Below, piece after piece: positions 56,135-64,000 of a stretch of DNA of 64,000 nt (position 1 is its first letter; every line of letters begins with the position of its first letter). The stretch covers positions 210,739-274,738 of the forward strand of contig NZ_JAPIVP010000006.1 of the NCBI RefSeq assembly GCF_026239555.1. The letters are read 5' to 3'. The DNA comes from Pedobacter sp. PF22-3 (lineage in GTDB: Bacteria; Bacteroidota; Bacteroidia; Sphingobacteriales; Sphingobacteriaceae). The translations under genes were made by a program, and so were the position numbers. Under the pieces are notes generated by a model. It searched no databases. It was given only the letters and a program-made list of their open reading frames with translations, and was not told the origin of the DNA.

Positions 56135-56869
56135 CTATTTTACAACATATTTCCCTTTAACCTCACTCACATTCGGCTGGGTTTTATTCTTTTCAAAAGC
56201 TAAATATCCTACTTGTAACGATTTCCAAAAACTGGCCTGCGCAGGGAATTGAGCACTATATTTCTTCATATTTCCGTCCATCATTTTGAAAGGATAGATG
56301 TTAACCGGAATCTTTTCCTGACCAGCATTTCTGGCTTCAACTCCCAAAATATATACTTCTTTAATTTTTTCATCGGTTAATGGAATACAACCTACGGTTA
56401 CACAATTGCCATGGATGTAAATATCACTTCCAGGTTTTCTGTTTCTCCCGGTTCTTACATCATCAACTGTATTTGGGTAGTTTACGCCTAAGGATAGATG
56501 GAAATTGCTCATTGGGTTAAAAACATTGATGTAATAAAAACCTTCGGGCGTTTGACCGTCTCCTTCAACCACTTTTGGGCCAATGGTACCAGAATGCGCA
56601 CAAAAATCATAAGTTCTGAATAAAGAATAGGTTTTAGCCGAATTATTCTTTAACCACACCTCAAGTTTGCCCTCCGTTTTATACGCATTGATTACCATAG
56701 AGAATTTATCACCATAATTACCAGCATGGATAAATTTTCTCAATGTTTCCCATTTTTCATTGTATGCCTTTTCTACTCTTTCAAATTTAATCTGGGTGGC
56801 TTTAAAATTATTTTGGGCATTGACCATGAGGCTGAGGGATAGCAAAAATGTTAAACAGATTAACTTCAT
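56135..56869 (-). CDS. L,D-transpeptidase (YafK type)
   Basis: A 244-residue exported enzyme. The signal peptide ends near 18 (MVNAQ). The YkuD catalytic domain holds IYIHGNCVTVGCIPLTD, with His153 and the nucleophile Cys161. TYDFCAHSGTIGPKVVEGDGQTPEG is the YafK-type substrate block. Such enzymes form or cut 3-3 crosslinks, or attach proteins to peptidoglycan. It is divergent from the 57110 gene; the 240-bp gap is made of ACAGAGATCACAGCG-type filler. Confidence 0.9.
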   Translation of the reverse strand: MKLICLTFLLSLSLMVNAQNNFKATQIKFERVEKAYNEKWETLRKFIHAGNYGDKFSMVINAYKTEGKLEVWLKNNSAKTYSLFRTYDFCAHSGTIGPKVVEGDGQTPEGFYYINVFNPMSNFHLSLGVNYPNTVDDVRTGRNRKPGSDIYIHGNCVTVGCIPLTDEKIKEVYILGVEARNAGQEKIPVNIYPFKMMDGNMKKYSAQFPAQASFWKSLQVGYLAFEKNKTQPNVSEVKGKYVVK

Positions 56870-57109
56870 TAAGGATTGATTTGGTTTAAAAATAGGTAAT
56901 TAACTACAGAGGTCACAGAGATTTTTTGGTTCTTTAATACAGAGATCACAGCGTATCAAATTACAAACATAAAACTCTGTGCTGCGTTGTGAAATTCCTT
57001 GTGTTCTCTGTGGTAAACAAATTTGCGTTTTAGCATTTGCGTAAATTCTTTGCGCACTTTGCGGTTAATGCGCTTGAAAATTTCCCTAAAATTACCATCT
57101 TTATGAATT

Positions 57110-59194
57110 ATGACTGGTTTTTTTTCGGGTGCTTCTATTTTGTCTTTTCTAGCCTGCTTGGCTTTAGGCACGCTGTATGCCTGGTTGCTTTATCGAGGTA
57201 ACAAAAATCTGGATAAAAAACTTCAATATGCTTTAGCGGCATTGCGGATTGTAGTGGTTACAACTATTGCATGGTTCATATTTGCGCCACTCATTAAAAC
57301 TTTAAATTATACTTTAGATAAGCCTGTAATTATCATCGGACAAGATAATTCCCTATCAGTCGGCCAGGTTAAAGCAGCTGGTTTCGACCAAAAATTATAC
57401 GAACAAAACCTTGAAAAGTTACGGGATAAGCTGGCTGGCAAATACGAAGTAAAAGCACTTCATTTTGGCGATCAGGTGGCTGACGGTTTCGACTTTAAAA
57501 ACCAGGGAAAATCAACAGATGCCTCAGCATTTTTTCAGAAAATTAGAGATGAATATACCAATCGTAATGTTGGAGCAATCGTTTTAGCTACCGACGGAAT
57601 TTTTAATCATGGCGGAAACCCCTTATATAGTGTCAATCAGATCAATGCACCAATTTATACCATTGCCTTGGGTGATAGTGTTCCGAAGCGCGATGTATTG
57701 ATCTCGAATGTGAATTACAATAACATTGTATACCTGGATGACGATTTTACGGTCGAAATTCAGGTTCAGGCCTTTCAAAGCGATGGAGAAAGTACTTCGT
57801 TAACCGTTAGCCAAAATGGTGCGAAGATAGAACAGCAGAAAATATTGATTAATGGAAGTGCCTTCAATAAAACGATCCCGGTTAAAATTCATGCAGGTAA
57901 AATCGGTATTCAGCAGTATACCATTCAGTTGGAGGCTTTACGAAATGAAATTACGACCAGAAATAACGTTCAGACTTTTTATATAGAGGTGATTGATGGC
58001 AGACAGAAAGTGTTACTGGCTGCAGTTGCGCCACATCCCGATTTAGGCGTGTTAAAAGAGGCGATCTCGATCAATAAACATTACGAAGCTAAAGTTGCCC
58101 TTGCTGATGATTTAAGCACGACAGATCCGTCCAAATTCGATTTAATCATTTTGTATCAATTGCCTGATGTGCATAATATTTCTTCAGTTTTTTTAAAGAA
58201 ATTAACTGGATTAAAGAAACCGATCTGGTATATTTTGGGGGCGCAGAGCAATATCAATGCTTTTAATCAGATGCAGAATCAGGTAAATTTGAGTTCTGCC
58301 AATGGTTCTGTTCAGGAAGTTTATGCCGATTTTGCCAATGGTTTTACCAGTTTCAATTTAACGGAAGAAGATAAAAAACAGTTTTCGTCTTTCGATCCCT
58401 TGCTCAGTCCTTTTGGAAGGCTAACCGTAAATGCAGGAGCAACTCCAGTATTTAACCAACGCATTGGTAAGGTGAGTACGCAACAACCATTACTGTTTTT
58501 TGCAAATGAAAACGGCTTAAAAACCGGTTATTTAATGGGAGAGGGGTTGTGGCGATGGAAACTTGCAGAGGCTGAAAATGAAGCGCCGCAATCTGTTTTA
58601 AACGATCTGATTTCAAAAACCGTACAATACCTTTCTGTTAAAGATGATAAACGCAGGTTTAAAGTGTTTACGGCTAAGGCAGCTTATGATGAAAATGAAA
58701 GCATCCAGTTTAATGCAACCCTTTATAACGACAGTTATCAGGCAGTTAACGAACCTGAGGTGAATCTGCAGGTTAAAAATGAAGCTGGAAAGGTGTTCAA
58801 TTATACTTTCTCTAAAACAGAAACCAGCTATCAATTAGATGCCGGAACAATGCCTGCAGGTAATTATTCGTATGTAGCCAATACCGACTTAGGAGGAAAG
58901 AAATTTACTGCTTCAGGAAGTTTTTATGTGAATGCGCTAATGGCAGAATATCAGCAAACAACTGCAAATCACCAGCTTTTAAATACCATCTCTAAACAAA
59001 GCAATGGTAGATTGTTTATGCCTGATAACCTGCTTAAAATAGCCGATGAAATCCTGAAAAATGAAAACATCAAAACCATCAGCTATGAAGACCGCAAATA
59101 CGATGAGCTGATTAATATGAAATGGTTGTTTGGTTTAATTATGATCTTGCTTGGTACAGAGTGGTTTTTAAGGAAAAGGAATGGTGAACTTTAA
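57110..59194 (+). CDS. Large membrane-anchored protein with von Willebrand-like core, unknown function
   Basis: A 694-residue protein. Two N-terminal membrane segments (about 8-27 and 43-63), a long periplasmic part starting VIIIGQDNSLSV with a VWA/CATRA-like domain (AIVLATDGIFNHGGNP resembles the VWA TDG loop), Ig-like beta-sandwich stretches (residues about 200-300 and 520-610), and a C-terminal helix (LFGLIMILLGTEWFLRKR). This is the layout of BatA-like or gliding-adjacent Bacteroidota proteins of unknown function. Start uncertain: an ATG at 57103 is in another frame and joins this one if one T is removed from the T8 run at 57117-57124. Confidence 0.7.
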   Translation: MTGFFSGASILSFLACLALGTLYAWLLYRGNKNLDKKLQYALAALRIVVVTTIAWFIFAPLIKTLNYTLDKPVIIIGQDNSLSVGQVKAAGFDQKLYEQNLEKLRDKLAGKYEVKALHFGDQVADGFDFKNQGKSTDASAFFQKIRDEYTNRNVGAIVLATDGIFNHGGNPLYSVNQINAPIYTIALGDSVPKRDVLISNVNYNNIVYLDDDFTVEIQVQAFQSDGESTSLTVSQNGAKIEQQKILINGSAFNKTIPVKIHAGKIGIQQYTIQLEALRNEITTRNNVQTFYIEVIDGRQKVLLAAVAPHPDLGVLKEAISINKHYEAKVALADDLSTTDPSKFDLIILYQLPDVHNISSVFLKKLTGLKKPIWYILGAQSNINAFNQMQNQVNLSSANGSVQEVYADFANGFTSFNLTEEDKKQFSSFDPLLSPFGRLTVNAGATPVFNQRIGKVSTQQPLLFFANENGLKTGYLMGEGLWRWKLAEAENEAPQSVLNDLISKTVQYLSVKDDKRRFKVFTAKAAYDENESIQFNATLYNDSYQAVNEPEVNLQVKNEAGKVFNYTFSKTETSYQLDAGTMPAGNYSYVANTDLGGKKFTASGSFYVNALMAEYQQTTANHQLLNTISKQSNGRLFMPDNLLKIADEILKNENIKTISYEDRKYDELINMKWLFGLIMILLGTEWFLRKRNGEL

Positions 59195-59215
59195 TTAATG
59201 TAAGATGTTTTAGTG

Positions 59216-59312
59216 CAGTCAGATGTTACCATCTGACTGATAGATTATCTTTTGGTGAATAACTGATGGCATTAGATTATTTCGATAAGTGTCAGGTGAT
59301 AACACCTGACAC
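59216..59312. repeat. REP pair upstream of the RAYT transposase
   Basis: Two hairpins: CAGTCAGATG-TTAC-CATCTGACTG (59216-59239) and GTGTCAGGTG-ATAA-CACCTGACAC (59289-59312). They lie in opposite orientation to each other, as in bipartite REP elements. Confidence 0.85.
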
Positions 59313-59330
59313 CACTAAAGTATAATTATT

Positions 59331-59879
59331 ATGGGATTAAGAAACAGAAGTTCATTTTTGGAGAAAAAGTGTTTTTTCGTTACCACCAGTTGCTATAAAC
59401 ATTTAAAGCTGATCGAAAGCGATTCTTGTAAATTGATCATTGCCAATAGTTTAAATTTTGTCGCTTTAAAATATAAGATTTCAATTCTTGGATATGTAAT
59501 TATGCCTAATCACTTTCATGTTTTATTCCATTTTAACAATGAAAATAAATTGTCGGATAGCATGCGCGATTTAAAGAAGTTTTGTGCTTTTGAAGTACGC
59601 AAGTATCTTGAATCTACCCAAAGTTTACTACTGAATCTGATCAGGATTGAAAATGATAAACAGGTTTTTAAAATTTGGGAAGATAGATTTGATGATGTTT
59701 GGATTGGAAGTAAAGAACTTCTCGAAATTAAATTAGAGTATATTCATCAAAATCCATTACAATCTCACTGGAATTTGAGTGAATATCCTGAAAATTATAA
59801 ATACAGCAGTGCTGCGTTTTATTTAGGTAATTTAGAGAATGCTATTAACATCACCGATTATAGAGATATTTTCGATTGA
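59331..59879 (+). CDS. REP-associated tyrosine transposase (RAYT, IS200-like Y1)
   Basis: A 182-residue Y1-type HUH transposase. GYVIMPNHFHVLFHF gives the HUH pair (His61, His63). YIHQNPLQSHWNLSEYPENYKYSS is the C-terminal family block. RAYT proteins nick and rejoin REP hairpins as single strands and are domesticated relatives of IS200/IS605 TnpA. Here REP pairs lie on both sides, so the gene and its targets are together. The protein is full length and likely active. Confidence 0.92.
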   Translation: MGLRNRSSFLEKKCFFVTTSCYKHLKLIESDSCKLIIANSLNFVALKYKISILGYVIMPNHFHVLFHFNNENKLSDSMRDLKKFCAFEVRKYLESTQSLLLNLIRIENDKQVFKIWEDRFDDVWIGSKELLEIKLEYIHQNPLQSHWNLSEYPENYKYSSAAFYLGNLENAINITDYRDIFD

Positions 59880-59900
59880 TAGTCCTGGGCGGTGGATGTG

Positions 59901-59993
59901 CAGTCAGATGTTACCATATTACTGATAGATATCTTCTTGTAAATAATTGAAGGTGTTTTAACTTTGATAGTGTCAGATGGTAACATCTGACAC
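59901..59993. repeat. REP pair downstream of the RAYT transposase
   Basis: CAGTCAGATG-TTAC-CATATTACTG (59901-59924, one arm decayed) and GTGTCAGATG-GTAA-CATCTGACAC (59970-59993, perfect). The same spacing and orientation as on the upstream side. Confidence 0.85.
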
Positions 59994-60008
59994 CACGGAA
60001 AAACTAAC

Positions 60009-60623
60009 CTAATGCCATTCATCCCGGTAAACAAACTTCGGCATGTGCCATGCGAAGCGAATGGAAAGCAACCTCAATGTTAGGCCTATTATGGCAGCCA
60101 GAACCGTTGCAAGCATTTCGGAACCATGAAAATGTTCTATTCCAATATAAATCGCGCCTGTAACAATGGCGGCACTGGCGTAAATCTCTTTTCTGAAAAG
60201 AAATGGTACCTCATTGCAGAGTACATCGCGGAGTACGCCACCTGCACAACCGGTAATCATTCCGCTAAAAAGTACTATTAAATGAGGTAGATGGATCTGT
60301 TGGGCTACCTGACAACCTATAATCGTAAATACCACTAAACCCAAAGCATCAAGATAAAGAAAAAGCTTTTTTAGTTTGGTCATGATGGAGGCAATAAATG
60401 CAGCGAGCAAAGCGGCTACCGCGGTAATCACTAAATATTCTGGATGTTCTACCCAACTCATCGGGTAATGGCCAAATAATACATTTCTAACCGTTCCGCC
60501 ACCTAAGGCTGCAACCCAGGCAATTATACAAACGCCAACCCAATCCATATCTCTTCTGCCGGCTGAAAGTGCTGCCGTCATGGCCTCAGCAGTTATGGCA
60601 ATAATGTAGAGGATGTGGAGCAT
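60009..60623 (-). CDS. TRIC-family (UPF0126) cation channel
   Basis: A 204-residue membrane protein with seven hydrophobic segments in two repeated halves: AALSAGRRDMDWVGVCIIAWVAALGGGTVRN and GMITGCAGGVLRDVL carry the family's paired glycine-rich motifs with GGGTxRD/GGVLRD. Homologues of trimeric intracellular cation channels form homotrimeric K+/Na+-permeable pores. Physiological role in bacteria is unclear. Its 3' end lies 15 bp from the REP pair. Confidence 0.92.
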   Translation of the reverse strand: MLHILYIIAITAEAMTAALSAGRRDMDWVGVCIIAWVAALGGGTVRNVLFGHYPMSWVEHPEYLVITAVAALLAAFIASIMTKLKKLFLYLDALGLVVFTIIGCQVAQQIHLPHLIVLFSGMITGCAGGVLRDVLCNEVPFLFRKEIYASAAIVTGAIYIGIEHFHGSEMLATVLAAIIGLTLRLLSIRFAWHMPKFVYRDEWH

Positions 60624-60788
60624 TTTGGGTTAACTGTATAATTATTTAAATCGGTCAACTATGAATAGCGAATTATTAAATGGCTAAACAATTAACTGTA
60701 AACAAACTAAACCGTTTTCTTTTCCTTAAAATCACGAAAACATCAGAGTAATTTTTGATTGGTATGATTTCTTACATGAAGTTTTTTA

Positions 60789-61289
60789 TTATTCTTCGCC
60801 TTTAATTTTCTTTAGTTCTGCTATGTCTTGTAAATCCTTCTTGCGGGCAGTGGCTATTTTATCTTCAATTAAGTTAGAATAGTTCATGAAATGAATAGGA
60901 ACGTCTTGGAATATAACTGTTTCTTTTGTTCTGTCTGCAGCAAGAAATTTCGTGCTGCTTTTTATTTCTGGTAATATATCGAGGCTAAATTCATTAAAAT
61001 CTAACTTGAAAAAAGACTTGCGTGGATTTGGATCTGGCTCATTTTTAAAATCTGTAATATCTGCTCCCAGTTCTTCTATAACTTTTAATATATTGAAATA
61101 ATTATTATAGTTTGGATTATACCAAATGTCAATGTCTGGTTTATTAGTTGGTTCTCCTGCGTTGTTTATTGTAAGTCTGTAATATCCGTTCAATGCAACA
61201 GCAGTTCCTCCAATAATTATATATTGTACCTTGTGTTTTTCAAGTAATCCGCAAATAGTCAACAAGCAGTTTTTAAGACTGTTAATCAT
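60789..61289 (-). CDS. Nucleotidyltransferase of DUF6036/MNT-like type
   Basis: A 166-residue protein with the nucleotidyltransferase signature: YIIIGGTAVALNGY (GG at 27-28) followed by PDIDIWYN (acidic pair Asp52 and Asp54), and a third acidic residue in FSLDILPEI. This is the minimal polymerase-beta-like core seen in MNT/AbiEii-type antitoxins and toxins. Its ATG overlaps the stop of a 56-residue gene by four bases (ATGA), which implies translational coupling and a two-part module. A toxin-antitoxin role is plausible, not shown. Confidence 0.75.
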   Translation of the reverse strand: MINSLKNCLLTICGLLEKHKVQYIIIGGTAVALNGYYRLTINNAGEPTNKPDIDIWYNPNYNNYFNILKVIEELGADITDFKNEPDPNPRKSFFKLDFNEFSLDILPEIKSSTKFLAADRTKETVIFQDVPIHFMNYSNLIEDKIATARKKDLQDIAELKKIKGEE

Positions 61290-61456
61290 TTTTTTGTGGC
61301 TGTAAACTGGTTGTCTTGTAAAATTTTGATCGATCTGATATTCATAATGACTTTTTCAAATTCATTATGTTTTTTTTTAATTACTGGATATTTTTCGGGT
61401 TTACTTTCAAAAGATTTCAATTCTTCAAATGTCTTAAACTTTTTAACAGTGTTCAT
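61286..61456 (-). CDS. Small gene upstream of the nucleotidyltransferase, 56 residues
   Basis: A 56-residue frame, MNTVKKFKTFEELKSFESK ... NIRSIKILQDNQFTATKK, ending in TGA that overlaps the next start as ATGA. It is basic, likely helical at the N-terminus, and I do not recognise a family. The tight overlap and shared strand argue that it is real. It would be the first gene of a two-gene operon. Confidence 0.6.
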   Translation of the reverse strand: MNTVKKFKTFEELKSFESKPEKYPVIKKKHNEFEKVIMNIRSIKILQDNQFTATKK

Positions 61457-61501
61457 AATTTATATTTTCTTTAGGTTTACAGCCACTAATCAAAAAACAA
61501 A

Positions 61502-61801
61502 TTAATCCTTCTTCTCTTCTTGGATAATTACGAAAACATCTTCATTATCTTTTTTCATGAAGTATTTTTCGCGCGCAAATTTTTCGGCTGTATTTAAATT
61601 GGTATTCAGCTCGTTTAAATCTTTTTTAACCTGAGCGGTTTCTTTCTCAAAATATTCTTTTTCTTCCTGCAGTTTATTGGCCTGACTGCGGTATTCGTAC
61701 TGCGACATCATATCATTTTTGTCGAAAAATAGCATCCACATCGCAAAAGCAACCGTTGCAAGGAAATATTTATTGCGGAAAAGATCTATTAAACGTTTCA
61801 T
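61502..61801 (-). CDS. DivIC/FtsB-like septum formation protein
   Basis: A 99-residue protein with one N-terminal membrane helix (FLATVAFAMWMLFF, about 13-26) and a coiled coil (about 36-80, YRSQANKLQEEKEYFEKETAQVKKDLNELN-type heptads), then the conserved EKFAREKYFMKKDNEDVF block. FtsB/DivIC proteins join FtsL and FtsQ/DivIB in the division complex. It lies 194 bp after enolase with a terminator between. Confidence 0.88.
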   Translation of the reverse strand: MKRLIDLFRNKYFLATVAFAMWMLFFDKNDMMSQYEYRSQANKLQEEKEYFEKETAQVKKDLNELNTNLNTAEKFAREKYFMKKDNEDVFVIIQEEKKD

Positions 61802-61876
61802 ATCCTGATATGAGTTTTTTGATGTGAGATCTGAGAAAATCCAAATCCAACAAACAAATATAGTATTAAAATAAAA

Positions 61877-61905
61877 ACATCCGAAGATTTAAAATCTCCG
61901 GATGT
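61877..61905 (-). terminator. Terminator after enolase
   Basis: Stem ACATCCGAAGATTT / AAATCTCCGGATGT (one mismatch or G-U on the RNA strand). On the minus strand it is followed by T-rich sequence. Confidence 0.75.
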
Positions 61906-61995
61906 TTCGCAACTCAATTTTTCAACTTGTTAACATCCCAAAGCCCTATAGGCGCTTTGAGCTTTCCGTAAGTCCCCTTTAGGAGATTTAGGGAT

Positions 61996-63402
<1,407 letters not shown>

Positions 63403-63519
63403 TTAATGTTATGATAATTGGTTGAGTTAATAGATGGTTAATTTTAAGTTAATGTTGGTCGTCAAATTCATAATCCTTTAGCACGAACCATTATACTTTT
63501 TTGAAAAGCAATTGCAGTA

Positions 63520-63612
63520 TTGCTTCGGTTGGGGTTGACCCCGCTTTTCATTACAAGTCCTCTCCCGATTGAAAAAATCGGGATGCGGGCTTTCCATTTC
63601 AATCGGGTTTAA
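63520..63612. repeat. AAACCCGATTG-type hairpin repeat, single copy
   Basis: On the minus strand it opens AAACCCGATTG, runs through AGCCCGCA, then a perfect apical hairpin CCCGATT / AATCGGG, then GAGGACT and AAAGCGGGG. It shares its ends and outer arms with the inward-facing elements of the 1500-2970 array but has a different centre. Confidence 0.75.
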
Positions 63613-63655
63613 ATTACTTGGGTTCGGCAATTTATAGGGAATTATGCCTGAAGAT

Positions 63656-63712
63656 ACCGTCATCTCGATCCGATAGCTACCGGATGGAACGCAGTGGAAT
63701 GGAGAGATCTAT
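63656..63712. repeat. Fragment of the CGTCAT-TCGAG dispersed palindrome
   Basis: CCGTCATCTCGATCCGATAGC ... GGAATGGAGAGATCTATC matches one arm of the unit at 53269-53382. Confidence 0.65.
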
Positions 63713-64000
63713 CTAGGCAGATTTAGCTTCGCTGAGCACTTCGTGGTTCTCGGCTGCGTTACACCCGATAGCTCCTAATATCCGCATGTCTGTTATAATT
63801 ATGAATATTGGCAATTTACAAAATGAATATCACCTGATTTTATCCCCCCTATAATTATATTTATAGCTGCAATTTCATTTTGGATGGCATTTCTGAACAG
63901 ATCTGGGATCGAAATTCTATTTTGGGCACAAAAATGGTTATGACATCCCCTCCCGGCGGTATCCCAGGTTACATATTGGCATTAGGTATTTCTTTTTGAG

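Noticed and set aside
63478..63663. 61-codon minus-strand frame at the right end
   Set aside because: It is read through a hairpin repeat and contains no recognisable domain.

Overview
The window looks like a chromosomal segment of a Bacteroidota bacterium of the Sphingobacteriaceae type (Pedobacter or a close relative). This rests on a SusC/SusD pair, BshC of bacillithiol synthesis, a class Ia ribonucleotide reductase of the Bacteroidota type, several DUF families typical of this phylum (DUF5683, DUF4293), a CzcA-CzcC fusion pump, Bacteroidota promoters of the TTTG-N19-TAnnTTTG type, and A-rich rather than Shine-Dalgarno leaders. Species assignment is inference. I found no rRNA, tRNA, CRISPR array, prophage or plasmid genes.

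Layout. 1-1206: sensor histidine kinase cut by the left edge. 1500-2970: five tandem ~307-bp non-coding units. 3.1-8.4 kb: a flavin reductase, then parA-parB-DUF5683-dapB-lepB. 8.5-18.9 kb: a small polysaccharide utilisation locus (ROK regulator, SusC, SusD, GH29 alpha-L-fucosidase, GH3 enzyme with PA14), followed by hairpin-rich MITE-like repeats. 19.7-27.3 kb: mostly minus-strand housekeeping and hypothetical genes (Ldh-family dehydrogenase, bshC, DEAD-box helicase with RGG tail, DUF2200, CrtO-like, DUF4256, DUF4293). 27.5-33.9 kb: truA, an ABC exporter whose start codon directly follows eleven perfect AAACCCT repeats, asparaginase, a dicarboxylate symporter, rlmF. 34.1-39.0 kb: VIT1 family, cupin, a duplicated 405-bp structured non-coding unit, sucD, GxxExxY protein, msrB, RlpA-like protein. 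39.5-46 kb: nrdB-nrdA, a CWC protein, flotillin-like protein. 46-52 kb: heavy-metal RND efflux. 52.3-55.7 kb: agmatine-to-putrescine genes (aguB, aguA), a VOC protein, fabG. 55.8-60.6 kb: L,D-transpeptidase, a large membrane protein, a REP-associated transposase with its own REP hairpins, a TRIC-family channel. 60.8-63.3 kb: a two-gene nucleotidyltransferase unit with a previously short-listed-out 56-residue partner, a DivIC/FtsB-like protein and enolase. 63.3-64 kb: non-coding with dispersed repeats.

The protein-coding content is ordinary for the group. The unusual material is non-coding: (i) a 405-bp unit present twice in tandem, whose differences fall mostly in predicted loops or are compensated across a stem, suggesting a structured RNA; (ii) a hairpin repeat family with conserved ends (AAACCCGAT[C/T]G ... 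AGCGGGA) and variable centres, seen at three places and amplified in the 307-bp array; (iii) the telomere-like heptamer tract that forms the whole translation-initiation region of an ABC transporter; (iv) a RAYT transposase flanked by matched REP pairs.
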